From: Blakeslea trispora
Lineage: Eukaryota > Mucoromycota > Mucoromycetes > Mucorales > Choanephoraceae
DNA length: 64,000 bases
Reading direction: 5' to 3'
Assembly: GCA_025331445.1 (NCBI GenBank)
Contig: JAIWNE010000005.1
Span: 186,001-250,000, forward strand
This document shows, piece by piece, positions 1 to 11,013 of this stretch. A model generated the notes under the pieces. That model saw nothing but the letters and a program-made list of their open reading frames with translations. It was not told where the DNA came from and ran no database searches. Positions within the stretch are counted from its first letter, which is position 1. Every line of letters starts with the position of its first letter. The translations under genes and the position numbers were made by a program.

Positions 1-830
1 TCGTGCTTATCAAGCGTGTCCATAAATTCGACAATATGGTAAGCCGTGGTTTCCTTTTTCAAAGGCTTTTGCTTTTCTTTTTTTACTGACAGGGTTCGCA
101 TACTCTTGTTCCAGCTTTTCTGCGTCACCATTTATTAAGGGTTCAACTTGGGAAAAATTGACCATTCCAAAATATACCATGCATCCAACGATACTGATGT
201 CAGCACCTCTTTGTTTGTGAACAGTGTCATTCACTGGCTCTCCTACTTTAGCCCAGGCCTGGCCTTTTATCAAGTAGGTACTAAACCCAGCTTCATCTAC
301 GAATACGCAATTCTTTTGAAAGTTGACGCCTATTTCCTTCCATTTACTTACCATTTCATAACAAAGGCGGAGTGTCCTTTCAACATCCCTTTCTTCTTGT
401 ATAAAGATACTATTTTCAAGGAAAAAGTACACTGTATAGTTATATGCTTCCACAGAGAAGGGATTGGGATATTTTCTATATCAGGAAATTGCTTAAGAAG
501 GGCGTTTTTGATTAATACCATTGTGGAGGATTGGTGGTTTTTAAGGTACTGAATCAAAAAATGGGTATGCTGAGGGAAGAGCTTTTGTTTTGTGCCTCTG
601 GTTTTGGCGTTAGGAACAAAACCAAGCAATGTACTACTGTTGTTATCGTTGAATTCCTTGAGCAGCCTGCAAGCACTTTGTCGTAGAATACCACAATGTG
701 CTCCCGCTCTAGATACAGTAGTGCATTCGTCTCGTCTTATCTTTACGAACATGTGTACTTGCTCGGACGTATGCTTCTTGTGCTTTTTGCTACCGTTGCC
801 AATCAATACAATTCTCAAGTTTTCCGTAAG
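1..830 (-). mobile_element. Broken Tc1/mariner-like DDE transposase, cut by window edge
   Basis: Reading leftwards from about 818, the translation gives an N-terminal helix-turn-helix-like region (SEQVHMFVKI, then a second helix around RQSACRLLKEF) followed by the start of the DDE domain with the first catalytic Asp in CVFVDEAGF. The reading frame shifts near 390, where a YKKK-type segment in one frame continues as RDVERTLRLCYEMV in another. It shifts again near 30-60, where a TTAYHIVEFMDTLD-like stretch resumes in a third frame. The second Asp and the Glu lie beyond the left edge. Two frame breaks show that this copy cannot make a full transposase. Family assignment rests on the DEAGF motif and on similarity to the fuller relic at 57.7-59.0 kb. 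Terminal repeats were not identified. Confidence 0.8.
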
Positions 831-1747
831 CGAGTAATAAAATCATCTTTAATCATTCCACCGTCTTCCTTCTGACAAATGTTACTATCAACACCTTCAA
901 GACAACAATGAAATCAATGATTGCAGAATATACGTTGAAGTTGTCTAATGAACACAAAGCCGATGGATGCATAGTCAACAAATATGGAGGCATCAAGCAA
1001 TTTCTTGCACAAGGAGAGTGCTTAACTTGGATATGAATTTAGTGAATTACATGATGACAAATACCTATATTCTTGAATTAACTGATCAAATCCTTCCATT
1101 TCAATATAACAAAGACTATTCTTTATGCTTCCAATTTCGAGTCTGACATCAAAAGACTATTCAAGCTAACATTTAGCCACACCTAAAATGAGTACCTTAA
1201 GCCATTATATGTTTCTGGATATCGACATTGAAGGGATCATAACAATATTTAGCTATCAACAAAATAGATGCTGTAAATCATCTTAGATTTAGAAAAGCAT
1301 AAATGAAGGTATGATTTAGAAGTAAGATTAGATCAGACTCACTTTACTTTTGTATTGGAATAGACCTGTATAAGTATACTTCTGTTTTCAGTCTTTTGTT
1401 TTTAGATATCAAACAGTACACTACAAGACTTGGGATAATAACATTACCATCTTGTAATTTCTGTGAGTCTAAGAATCTTATTTGTTTCTTTTGTAATAAT
1501 AGCTGTGGTATTTAATTGCCAAGCTAGACACTTGATACTATAGCTCTGTTACAAATTATAGTATTACTGTTTCTGTTCAGACTTGAACCTCTACGGATTA
1601 ACACAGTCTTGGATAGACATTGGCATATGGACAGACATTAAACTGGTTTATGTGCACAGCAAAATGTTCGGTACATGTCCGGCAGATGTTCGGCCCGGAC
1701 ATTAAATTTAGGTATTTATAAGCTAAATTTTGTAACTTTTCATACAA
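831..1747. other. AT-rich intergenic DNA with a short 11-bp-period repeat
   Basis: No open frame with recognisable protein content on either strand. The only structure I see is at 1664-1702, where ATGTYCGG occurs three times in direct orientation at 11-bp steps and once inverted, about 45 bp before the tRNA gene. See the repeat entry. Confidence 0.6.
1664..1702. repeat. ATGTYCGG minirepeat upstream of tRNA-Gly
   Basis: Copies start at 1664 (ATGTTCGG), 1675 (ATGTCCGG) and 1686 (ATGTTCGG), exactly 11 bp apart. An inverted copy, CCGGACAT, follows at 1695-1702. The 11-bp step places the copies on nearly the same face of the helix. Function is unknown; it could be a protein-binding array or the eroded end of a mobile element. 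Confidence 0.6.
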
Positions 1748-1818
1748 GCGCTCTTGGTTTAGTGGTAGAATTTCACCCTTCCAAGGTGAAGGCCGGGGTT
1801 CGATTCCCCGAGGGCGCA
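1748..1818 (+). tRNA. tRNA-Gly, anticodon UCC
   Basis: A 71-nt cloverleaf without intron. The acceptor stem GCGCTCT pairs with AGGGCGC (one G-U), and the discriminator is A. The anticodon stem TCACC/GGTGA encloses the loop CTTCCAA, giving anticodon TCC (reads GGA). The T arm contains GGTTCGATTCC, the B box of the internal RNA polymerase III promoter, and the D-arm region contains the A-box-like TGGTTTAGTGG. Runs of T begin a few bases downstream (from about 1822) and serve as the Pol III terminator. CCA is not encoded, as expected in a eukaryote. Confidence 0.95.
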
Positions 1819-3114
1819 TTCATTTTTATTTTTTTTTATTTTGCTACCAAGTAAGATGGTGTTACAGGACAAAGGATAGTTTTTGCATTAACTTGAGAAA
1901 GAGAACAAATAGATATGACAGAGCAATCAGGCAGCAAGGTCATAAGTAATGAGCACCAGGTTTTAAGTCGTCCGACTAGAGATATAAGTAAAGTAATATA
2001 AAAGAAGAGATGTAATAAATGAATACAATGATCTGTAATAAATTTCAAGGGAACTAATAACAATATGTAGATTTAGATAGTGAATATGTCAAACTACAAC
2101 CAAGCGTAAAGTAAATAAGAGAAATGATAGTCGAGCTTATTAATAGAAGAAGATTAAACAGGTTATATACTATCATAAAAGGATGTCATTTTGAATTAGC
2201 AATCACTGCTTCAGATGTAAGAGTGATGAGTTGTCATGTATATGGACTATTACCACAGACTCTAATAACACAAAATGAAAGGCAAACGAAGGATTTGTGT
2301 TCAATTAATATGTAGTAGCAGACCAGTATGATCTGTCAAATACTAAGCAGGAAATGCAAGATTGAATTCAGAGAAGCGAAAAGGGACTGGGAGATATCTG
2401 AGTATTAGAAGGAATTTCATATATAGCACTCTTAGCTGAACTGTGAAGGCGACCATCTGCCAAAAGGTATAAAAACATAATAAAATTCATACTTTTGCAG
2501 ATTCAAATTTAAGATGTTGAGGGGCATTAGTTAATTTATGATGTGTTCAATAATGTGGCAAAGAAAAGTCTAAACTTGTGTCAAATGCTCCTTGAATAGA
2601 CCTCTACAAACAGATTGTATGATGCTTATAATCTAATGGCAAAGAAATGAATTGCGAGATATAACTAAGCCAAGCATTGTATCTCTGGATTCTAATATCT
2701 AAAAATTGGTGAATTTAGCAGCAAGGTGGGTGAAGGTTATTAATGATGACCTGATGTCTAGAAAAACGACAGATTTCTTACAGCTGAAGGCTTTTTCTTT
2801 TTCTTTCTCTAGATACCCAGGAATGAAATGAAAAAGAAGTATTATGGCGCTCATGTTTAAAGAATCAAGTGGTTCATGTCTTAATTGAGACAACATTCTC
2901 AAATCAACAAATGATTTGAATGGTATGAAATTACTAAAATAAAATAAAATGTGCTTTGAAAAAAGCGTAAAGTAGAACAGAAAATACGGTCATCCATCAA
3001 CTAGTATAAATTCAATCGCAAAATAAAAGAAAAAGAAGGGAAACATTCCTCACAAAATGTATTTGATAATGAAAATATGTCTTTATTTCTAGAATGCTCT
3101 ATTTGTTGATAATG
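1819..3114. other. Intergenic, no gene seen
   Basis: AT-rich sequence between the tRNA and the 3' end of the RRM gene. The first bases are the T-rich Pol III termination region. Short open frames on both strands show no domain, no splice continuation and no compositional bias, so none is called. Confidence 0.5.
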
Positions 3115-4320
3115 TTAAAAAATGGTCGATACAGATGTTGATGAGGATGAAGGCAATATAGATGATTTGATGAACAATGGGTTTTTTGCGAATGAAAGTC
3201 TAATACCTGATTTTGTAGAAGTTGACAGTCGATAGCCTTGATATTGATGCATAGCTTGAAAGGCAAACAAGACATCTTCGAATTCAATAAAGCACATTGG
3301 CCCTTGAATTTTCTGTCGATAACTCATTCGCTTGTATCCATTACATGCAGAAAACAATGTCCTTATTTCTTCCATGTTTGTGTTGGCTAATAGATTGCCT
3401 ACATAAAGCGTGTTGCATGGAGGGTTTTGATCAAATGATTTTTTGCTGTTTTGAGTAGATTTTGAATTTGATTCTACATCGGTTACAGGTACTGGAAATA
3501 AAGTAAAAGTGTCCGCTACTGACCAAGTCTCAGTCAAGTGGTATGGGGAATAAATAAGAGATGATTTGCTAAATGATGAAATATTTTCCTCTATTCGATC
3601 TCTTGGTTTGTATGAAAAAGGTTCTACTTGTGTAAGACAGGTTTCGAGAGGAGTTGAGGAGAATACGTTGGGTTGGCTTGCTTTTCTGGATATCGATGGC
3701 TGTCGACAATAGTCGTCATTTCGATAGCATAAGTCAAGTGGAATGGCAGTGGCAATGTTTGGCAACGACTTGGATTCGGAAGGAGCATTCACTGGTTTGA
3801 TATGCAAATTTTTCTTTGCCATTTCTGCTTTCAATATGTAACCCTTTTCATTCCCTACTTTTCGGTTGTTAAGGATATCAATTGCTTGATGAGCATCTCT
3901 TTGAGTGTCAAATCGAGCAAACCCAATCTAACAAGACAATCTTTATAAGCCTAACTAAACATTTGTAATCAATCTAGCAAGAACACTTACCATTTGATGC
4001 TTGCTTGTCGAATGAGCAAAATCTGCTTGCTCTTTACGATGCCATTTTAATGAACAGGCTATAAATCCTTTGGCAAACAAGAACATATTGGTAAATTCAC
4101 GTTCATGCATATCATCAGGGAATCCAAAAACAAAGATAGTGGCTATTTCATCTTCTGCAGAAAGTGGTGTCAATGAAGGAGAGGAAGACGATGAAGAGCT
4201 GACTGAGCTTTGGTCATACAGGAATGAAGTTTGAAGTGTATGAGAATGATAGTAATAGCGATCGAGAAATGATTGATTGCTTTGATCATAATATATTGTT
4301 GAATGGTTACTATGCACCAT
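3115..4320 (-). CDS. Whi3/Scw1-like RNA-binding protein with two RRMs
   Basis: Two exons (4320-3991 and 3927-3115) with one GT-AG intron give a 380-residue protein. The first RRM spans the splice site: IFVFGFPDDMHEREFTNMF is RNP2-like, and IGFARFDTQRDAHQAIDIL, supplied by exon 2, is RNP1-like. The C-terminal RRM has TLYVGNLLANTNMEEIRTLF and GPMCFIEFEDVLFAFQAM, then GIRLSFAKNPL. This last signature is typical of the C-terminal RRM of yeast Whi3/Whi4 and fission yeast Scw1, which bind mRNAs and control cell size and cell-wall integrity. The N-terminus has an Ser run (SSVSSSSSSSPS) and the inter-RRM linker is polar and disordered. The start is the first ATG in frame; an upstream TTG-led extension was ignored. 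The family call is firm; the exact target RNAs cannot be told from sequence. Confidence 0.85.
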
Positions 4321-4739
4321 GTTGACAACAAGCAACAGTTAAAAAAAAATTAAAAGAAAAACCAAAACATCAATCAATTTATATGATGTCTATAATTCTA
4401 GGGAATGATAAAGATCTGTAAGACAAAATTGAAATAACCCAAAAAAAAGGACCTCCACAGAATATTGTACCTTTTTTTTTAAACTGCTTTGAATGCAGGA
4501 ATATACAGTGTTTTGCAATCATTTTTGATCTCAGACGAGAAAATTTTGAGATATTCAAAATGTTTCGTCCTGAATCGGCTTTCATTTCCTCAAGTTGTAG
4601 TGATTAGAATCTTGTCATTTTGTTTAATGCAGATTTTGTTAAAATCGAACAGATTCAGCTCAAGCTAGTAGTTTTTAAAGATATAGACAATTTATAAAGA
4701 AATTTAAACTTAGGAAGAAGCCACTTCAGCATCACCCTT
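4321..4739. other. Short gap between RRM gene and transposon relic
   Basis: AT-rich promoter side of the RRM gene and flank of the transposon remnant. No gene or clear motif seen. Confidence 0.4.
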
Positions 4740-6010
4740 TACTTCTTTAGGCTTGATTGTGAGATTGTTTTTCAAAAGACCTCTCTTTGTACTCCTTTGC
4801 CTTGTTGACATAATCTTTTCAAAGCGAAAGAAGACTTTCTTCTGGGACATTCTTTAGGCTGTTGTCCAATTTTTCTTTAATATTTTTGGCAGTTTCACTT
4901 AAATCTGGATCAAAGCTGATAGGTGTTTTCACTGTTGCCCATACCTTTTATATGAGCTGCAGCTCGCAGTGATATGGTGGCGTAATTGCCAACTTGCGAT
5001 TGTATCGCCTGGCAATATTATAGCAGGCATATACTGGCGTTATTTGTAAGCCTTTGACCATTGTCAAAAGAGCTGTTTTGGTCATTTTGGAACAGCATCC
5101 TCCTCGACCACCTCTAAATACCCTTTGTTTAGGAACCGCTGCTATATAGTTTCCTTTCTATCTGCTGAAGTTGACACAGGGTTGATTCGGCACTTGTGGT
5201 AGGATGCACCATCCATATGGATTATACAGCCGCCATACTCAACAAGCGATTGGCATAATCTCTCAAACAGCTGCTCAAATTCTTCACATGTGAAATGTAC
5301 ATGATAACCTGGGTTTACATCCTTACCTTCATTGACTGGCCATACTGTTACGCTGCCTTCAATAACTTTGGCATTGCATCTTCTGTCTCTTTTGAATACA
5401 ATAAAGGCAGCAAATGTTACCATCATTGGCTTTCGTCCAATCTCATTCACAATGCCATCGACAGTAATCCAAGTCTTTTGAGCATAATGGATCAAGTGAC
5501 AATAAGACTCATCGAGGAACACTTCTGGCATAATTGGTTGACAGTTACCATTCAAGTTCTGAAGTCTTTGATCGACATACACATAACGGTAACTGATGTT
5601 TTGTGGAGCATCATGATTTATGTTTCTTCTTTCACCTTTCTTATATCTCATGTTTAGAGCATGAAAATCTCGCAGAAGAACTTGACACGATACATCAATC
5701 TGGTAAGAGTCTTTTAGCGCTTTTGCTGTAGATCTTACAGTGTTTGAATGTCCAATCTGATTGTTTTCTTTGATAATGTCTTTAATGGCAGAGCTATATT
5801 TCGACGAGGACAGCCCATGGTCTTCTTTTCGGAAGGTTCTAACTTGTCATTGAATTGGGCAATTGCGTGTGTTGTGATGTCAAGAAGCTTGCCAAAAAAA
5901 TTCGACGGTTCAAACCTACACTGACGATCTCAAAGTTTTTTTATCGATGATTACATTGTAGAAGCGACTCAAAAGGCCATAGGTTTCATTTGAGAATTGA
6001 CGGGAATCTA
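4740..6010 (-). mobile_element. Degenerate DDE (Tc1/mariner/IS630 superfamily) transposon
   Basis: The longest surviving frame (5651-5142, extending upstream in frame to about 5815) contains the first catalytic Asp in PEVFLDESYCH, then TWITVDGIVNEIGRKPMMV, and the second Asp in CIIHMDGASYHK. Downstream, after a frame change, ITPPYHCELQLI is followed by a TAA and then KVWATVKTP. In this family the residue after that LQPI-like stretch is the third catalytic acid, so the Glu codon appears to have become a stop (GAA to TAA, complement of 4949-4951). A further frameshift near 5815 separates an ITTHAIAQFNDKLEPSEKKT-like N-terminal part. The element is therefore dead. It belongs to a different subgroup from the other two relics in this window. 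Ends and terminal repeats were not resolved, so the limits are approximate. Confidence 0.75.
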
Positions 6011-6358
6011 AGATGGTGGTTGGAAGAAACATTTTATAATTTTTTATGAAACGTCAGATTCAATAGGTTTGACCGTAATAAAGATGAAAGAGAAAGAAGA
6101 GCGCTATTTGACCATGGTATTCTTAACCCTGTAAACACATTACTCATGGTGTAGTCACAACAACAACAAAAAGGTTGATTTTCGGGGCGAGATATTTTGA
6201 ATATATCTCTATGAGACACAGATGAGTCAGAGTGGGGAAAATACCAAAGTATTTTGCAAGTATTTTTTATTCTTTAAGCAGTGAGACTAAAAAATACTTT
6301 TTAGAAAGGAAACTCTTTAGCCAAATTTGAGAGTCCGGTACAAAATTAACTTTGTTTC
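6011..6358. other. Gap downstream of CHY gene
   Basis: Contains the 3' flank of the CHY zinc-finger gene and the left-over flank of the transposon. No coding signal seen. Confidence 0.4.
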
Positions 6359-9268
6359 TTATTCTGTTGTAGAGCGATTTTCTTGACGACGTTCCTTACC
6401 AGCAGCCCCCACTCTTTCTTGTTTCTTTGAGGCCGTCTTTCCAATACCTTTGTGTTTATGAGGATCCTATAGTGATAGGTTAATTTTCAAAAATCGCATA
6501 GAAAAAAAAAAGCCCTTTCTTTCATATCTACCTTGCGACTCATGGTCTTTTTATCACGCACACCTTTTCCACCTTCCCAAAAGGCTCCTTTTAATGGCGC
6601 CTTTTCAAACTCATTACCACATACACAAGGTCTGCCACTTTGGATTGTCTGTTCTCTCGAACATAAGCCGCATACCATACGATTAGCCATTTCCATAGGA
6701 TGATCTTCCTGACTGTCGTGACAATGGTCACAAGCATAGAGCTTGTTACAGCAACTAAATCGAAACCAACGTTTTGACTTGCGGTAATGAGAGCATGTCC
6801 CGCTATCAGGGAGGGGCTCACCAATCGTCAAGCCAGGCTCTCTTGTCTTTTTCTTTTTCAATTTCATTACTTGTTCGTCTGATACTCTAAGACGGTCTCC
6901 TCCTTCATCACCTTTCTTAACAAAGCGGTATTCACCTAGACCACACGTTATTTTAGCATGACAAGAGAAGCAATTGAATGAGCGTGGAGAATCATGAGGT
7001 GCTAATCGAATAGTAGAAGGCATATCGACCATACAAGAGCCACACGTGCCTACAAAGGCAGATGGTAAAACATCAAATACAGCACAACCAGCCAACTGTA
7101 AAAGTCCAATGGATTGAGCGCCTTGATGAACCAATTCTATTCAGTAAACAAGTCGACCAAAACGTAAAGAAAGAAAAGTTAGTGTATGGGTTCAAATACC
7201 AAATCCTTCTCTATGCATACCTCCCAAGAATTTGACACCAAGGATAGAAGAGCATGTAGAACATGTAGTCCATCTTTCGGTTTTTTGATGATGAGAGGAG
7301 GATCCTTCTGGCTGACTTGATGTTTCAGGCTTGATATCATCAATGTCCATTGTATTCTTACAACGTGCACATTTAACTACCAGATGAAGCAACGTGCACC
7401 TAAACAGAGATATGTTTTCCAATGTAGGATTGACCAAACGAATCTCTGTTCCTTTACGAACTGTAGGCTGGGCAAGGTCAATAACAGTAGATTCCTTAGC
7501 ACTACCTGGTGCCTCCGCATTCTCAACACTTCCTTCAGCTACTTCTACTTCAATTTCTTCTTCTGTTGCTTGTTCGTCTGCTATAGTATCAACAACAAGA
7601 CTAGGATCGTTAACAATCACTACCTTGTTCTTTCTAAAACTGTCTTGTTCGTCAAATAAAGATTTCTTGGTGGGTTTGAATTCAGTTGCAGTAGCAGATA
7701 GCTGACTGATGGTGGATTTCACAGGTGGTGCAAAATCTTTTTGTTGTGCTTTAGCCAATACTTCCGTTTCTAGTTGTTCTTCTGTCTTTTGAGCAGGTGG
7801 TGTTGTTAGAAGAGATTCCAAGTTGCGATTAAGCCAGTTCAGATTCTCGAACAAAGTATAATTACCATGCTTAGCATGATCATTAAAACCCGAAACTACC
7901 CAACTAAATACCACAGAAAGAAAAAAAGAGTCAACACTATACATACGGATCATACAAAGATCATAACAATCTACCTTGATCTTGTCTTGTCTAATTGTTT
8001 GTTGTCAACCTCAAGTGTACATGGCTCCAATGGGTAGAGTGTAGGTACATGGTATCGGATAGCAAGATCCTTTCCTCCAATCATTTGTTCGTTTGTAAAA
8101 TCTGTATCATTGATTGTAATTACTAATGATATTGTTGACTCTTTGTTTGAAGGCCTTTCAAGAAGAAAAAACAAGTCAGTTGGTATAGTGTCGCCTAAAT
8201 CATATGTATATATCGCTATACCTGAAGCTATCGCAAAAGCGAGTTTGTAATGTAGACAATTCTTTTTTGCGTCTCAGCGATGCAGCAGCTATAGCTGAAG
8301 ATGAGAACTGGGACTTTTGCTTTTTTTGTTGCTGCTTCTGCTTCTGCTTCTGCTGCTTCTGCTGCTGCTGCTGTTGTTGTTGTTGTTGCTGCTGTTGTTG
8401 CTGTTGTTGCTGTTGTTGTTGCTGTTGTTGTTCTTTAACTGTTGTAGTATCAGGGGCAGAAAGATGCAAATTAGGATCAGCCTCGTTCTGCAATGGTTCG
8501 GGCTGAACTATTGTTACGGATTTGGGTTGCTTCCTTGATGATGAAGCTGTGAGCGGAGTTGTTGTTGATGTGTATTCTTGTTTGTGCTGTGGCACCGCAT
8601 CTGCTGCGGCATTTTCTTCCTGTCTATGGTTAGATACAAATCGAACTGTAGCTGCGGGAGGTTGCTGTAACAAATTTTCCATGTTACGATCAAGCCAGTT
8701 CATCTGACGAACTAGTGTTTGGTGGGCTATTGATCGAGAAGGATCAACGTGAGCAGCATATCCTTTCTCGAGGTTACTTTTATATACACAGTGTTAAGAT
8801 GTTTGCATACATGGAAATAGATACGTTCAATGCTTACAATGCAAATCCTTTAGGAACGTCGGAATTGAGTACTTGAACTGTACAAGGTGTTTGTGGGTAT
8901 GTTTTGGGAATGTTGAGCTGGATTCTAAGAGCATCAAGCTCATAAGGAAAGTCGGGATCTGAAGGCTTGATCGCTAGACGTACAACTGTTTGTCTCTCAT
9001 TGTCCCTTTAAACAAAAAACAAGTGTTAGTCAGTGTATTCAGCTTCATATAAGAGTTGAAAAAAAAAATAGCGCGTACTCTATTAAGCGATATGACGACT
9101 TATAACGGGTCTCTAACTGTACCAGCTCGAGACGTCTTTTCTCTGTGTCAGGCTTGCTCTATATAACTTCTGTTAGTTTCCTGAACCGGTAACAGACAGT
9201 TGTCTCTCCCAATATATTACCAAAGTAGAATCTGGCTTTGCAACAACTCTAGGACCTTTATGTACCAT
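6359..9268 (-). CDS. CHY zinc-finger protein with tandem RWD-like modules and poly-Q tract
   Basis: Eight exons (9268-9221, 9158-9079, 9005-8838, 8776-8222, 8154-7975, 7903-7221, 7136-6532, 6466-6359) join in frame to 808 residues. The N-terminal half holds two copies of one module. Each starts with a TRY/TRF-x-x-S-Y/F-R segment, runs through an RWD-like fold (SDPDFPYELDALRIQLNIPKTYPQ in copy 1, YHVPTLYPLEPCTLEV in copy 2), and closes with NWLDRNMENLLQQPPA or NWLNRNLESLLTTPPA. A Gln tract of about 25 residues coded by mixed CAG/CAA lies between them. The C-terminal third has several Cys pairs and then a CHY zinc finger: GTCSHYRKSKRWFRFSCC, YACDHCHDSQEDHPMEMANRMVCGLCSREQ and CVCGNEFEKA. CHY fingers in other proteins occur with RING domains or mitochondrial-import factors, but the role of this fungal type is not known to me. 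The gene is divergent from GID9 with about 220 bp between the starts. Splice sites are all GT-AG. Confidence 0.85.
8340..8431 (-). repeat. CAG/CAA poly-glutamine tract inside CHY gene
   Basis: A trinucleotide tract (CTG/TTG on the + strand) coding for Gln in exon 4, preceded and followed by further Gln/Lys-rich codons. The CAG and CAA codons are mixed, which usually makes such tracts more stable than pure repeats. The poly-Leu and poly-Cys frames on the opposite strand are shadows of it. Confidence 0.85.
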
Positions 9269-9373
9269 TTGGAAAAAATAAAGATAAAAGAAAGGATTTG
9301 TAGAAAAAAAAAAGAGAGAAAAGCACATTTATGCGTTAGTGAAGACATATAAATAGGGCTCAGGTAAGCAATA

Positions 9374-9381
9374 TCACGTGA
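9374..9381. promoter_or_regulatory. TCACGTGA palindromic E-box between CHY and GID9 genes
   Basis: An 8-bp perfect palindrome with a CACGTG core. It lies 106 bp upstream of the CHY start and 111 bp upstream of the GID9 start, in their shared divergent promoter. Such sites are bound by bHLH factors of the Cbf1/USF type in fungi. Binding here is inferred only from the motif. Confidence 0.4.
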
Positions 9382-9491
9382 TTTCAAAAAAATGTGTCTC
9401 AAAACATGAGGTAACTATGCAAGCAGAGGCATAAATTAGAGGATATTTTTTTCTTCTCTTATAAAGATAACTTGCTATAACTGTAAATACA

Positions 9492-11013
9492 ATGAATACT
9501 ATCAAACCAGATCAGATAATCGAACTTGAGCCTTCTTTACTCAAAGTAAAAAGAGAGAACAAATGAATGTTCAAGAAAGAAGCCAAGCATAGCACCAACA
9601 CTATTTTTTTTTGGATTGTTTAAAATAGGTGCCCTACGAACAACTTCGCAAATCATTCCGATATCAGCATAAATACATTGAAAAAGAGCTTGCGTCTTTG
9701 GAGGATAAGATAGAGCGCTGTGTTAAGGATAACAGTCTTACACCAGAAAAGGCTTCTCAAAAGATAGACGAGCTATTAAATCAAGTAGATAAACTAACAC
9801 GCAAAGTAAGTTTCGTTTTAGAACAAATCAATTCGAGGGAAATGATAAAATTGATGCATACATATAAAATAGCTTCAAAAGGCAAAAGAAGAAGACAAAC
9901 AACATAGTCATAGGATAGAGAAAAGAATCAGCAATTTGCGACAAATAGAGAATGTAACTTTAGCAAAGTCGCCCGAATTCGTCGCCTGGAGTAAGATACG
10001 ATTGGACCGAATTATTGTAGACTATTTGCTTCGAGAAGGCATGACCAATACAGCCAAAAAAGTAGCTGCGACCAGTGGTATTGAAGATATTGTTGACATT
10101 CAGTTGTTTTCTCAAGCAGAGCGTATTGAGCAGGCTCTCAGAAATCGTAGTTGTAAAGAATGTCTTGTATGGTGTAGTGAAAACAAATCAAGTCTTCGAA
10201 AGATGAAGGTGAGATTTTTTTCTTTCTAGAGCAGATTTAAGCACAGGCTTAGATGTATATCTATTAGAGTACGCTAGAGTTTAATCTGCGATTACAAGAG
10301 CATGTTGAATTGGCTCGTGCTTCGAAGGGTTTAGAAGCTATTGCTTATGCCCAAAAATATTTGTCCCCTTGGAAATCTGTAGAGAACAAGCGTATAGGGC
10401 AAGCCATGGGATTGTTGGCTTATAAAAGCGATACTCAATGTCAGCCTTACAAGGTATAGACTTTATGCATGAAAAAAAGAAAAGCGACTAATACATTGGT
10501 TGATACACCAGGATCTTTATGATATAGGCCGTTGGCAAGAGTTAGTTGAGCAATTTAGAGCAGATAATTATGCGCTTTGCTCTCTTACTTCACATCCCTT
10601 GTTATCTATCACTCTGCAGGCTGGTCTCTCTGCTCTCAAGACACCTCAGTGTTACGAGCATGAAAATCAGAACGTCAATTGTCCTATTTGCGATAATGGT
10701 ACGTTGGGTAGTTTGGCAGAAAAGCTACCTCTAAGTCACCATGTCAATTCAACTATTGTATGTCGTATTAGTGGCAAGATTATGAACGAAGATAATCCCC
10801 CTATGCTTTTGCCTAATGGCAGGGTGTATAGCTTACAGGTAACTTTTACCCCTTTTCTCTCTATTTAAGCAATCATCTGCTTGAACTTGTTGTTCACTAT
10901 TGATTGATTAGGCCCTTCAGGACATGGCTCTGAAATCTAACGGAAAAATTACTTGTCCGCGAACAGGTGATGTCTATAATTTGGACCAACTCAAAAAGGT
11001 GTTCATTTCTTAA
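9492..11013 (+). CDS. FYV10: GID/CTLH E3 ubiquitin ligase subunit GID9/FYV10 (MAEA)
   Basis: Six exons (9492-9545, 9629-9805, 9882-10208, 10268-10453, 10512-10838, 10912-11013) give 390 residues. After a coiled-coil N-terminus come a LisH-like motif (RLDRIIVDYLLREGMTNTAKKVA) and a CTLH/CRA region (FSQAERIEQALRNRSCKECLVWCSENK onward). The degenerate RING of this family follows: CRISGKIMNEDNPPMLLPNGRVYS, then KITCPRTGDVYNLDQLKKVF at the extreme C-terminus. In yeast Gid9 pairs with Gid2 to form the catalytic RING dimer of the GID complex, which ubiquitinates gluconeogenic enzymes such as fructose-1,6-bisphosphatase when glucose returns. The protein is presumably cytosolic. The first exon is short (18 codons), chosen because its ATG joins in phase to the conserved VPYEQLRKSFR exon. 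Length is close to that of mammalian MAEA. Confidence 0.92.

Noticed and set aside
1598..1819. 73-codon minus-strand frame covering the tRNA
   Set aside because: It is the antisense of tRNA-Gly and its flank.
8204..8538. Poly-Cys and poly-Leu frames opposite the CHY gene
   Set aside because: They are the antisense readings of the CAG/CAA glutamine tract.
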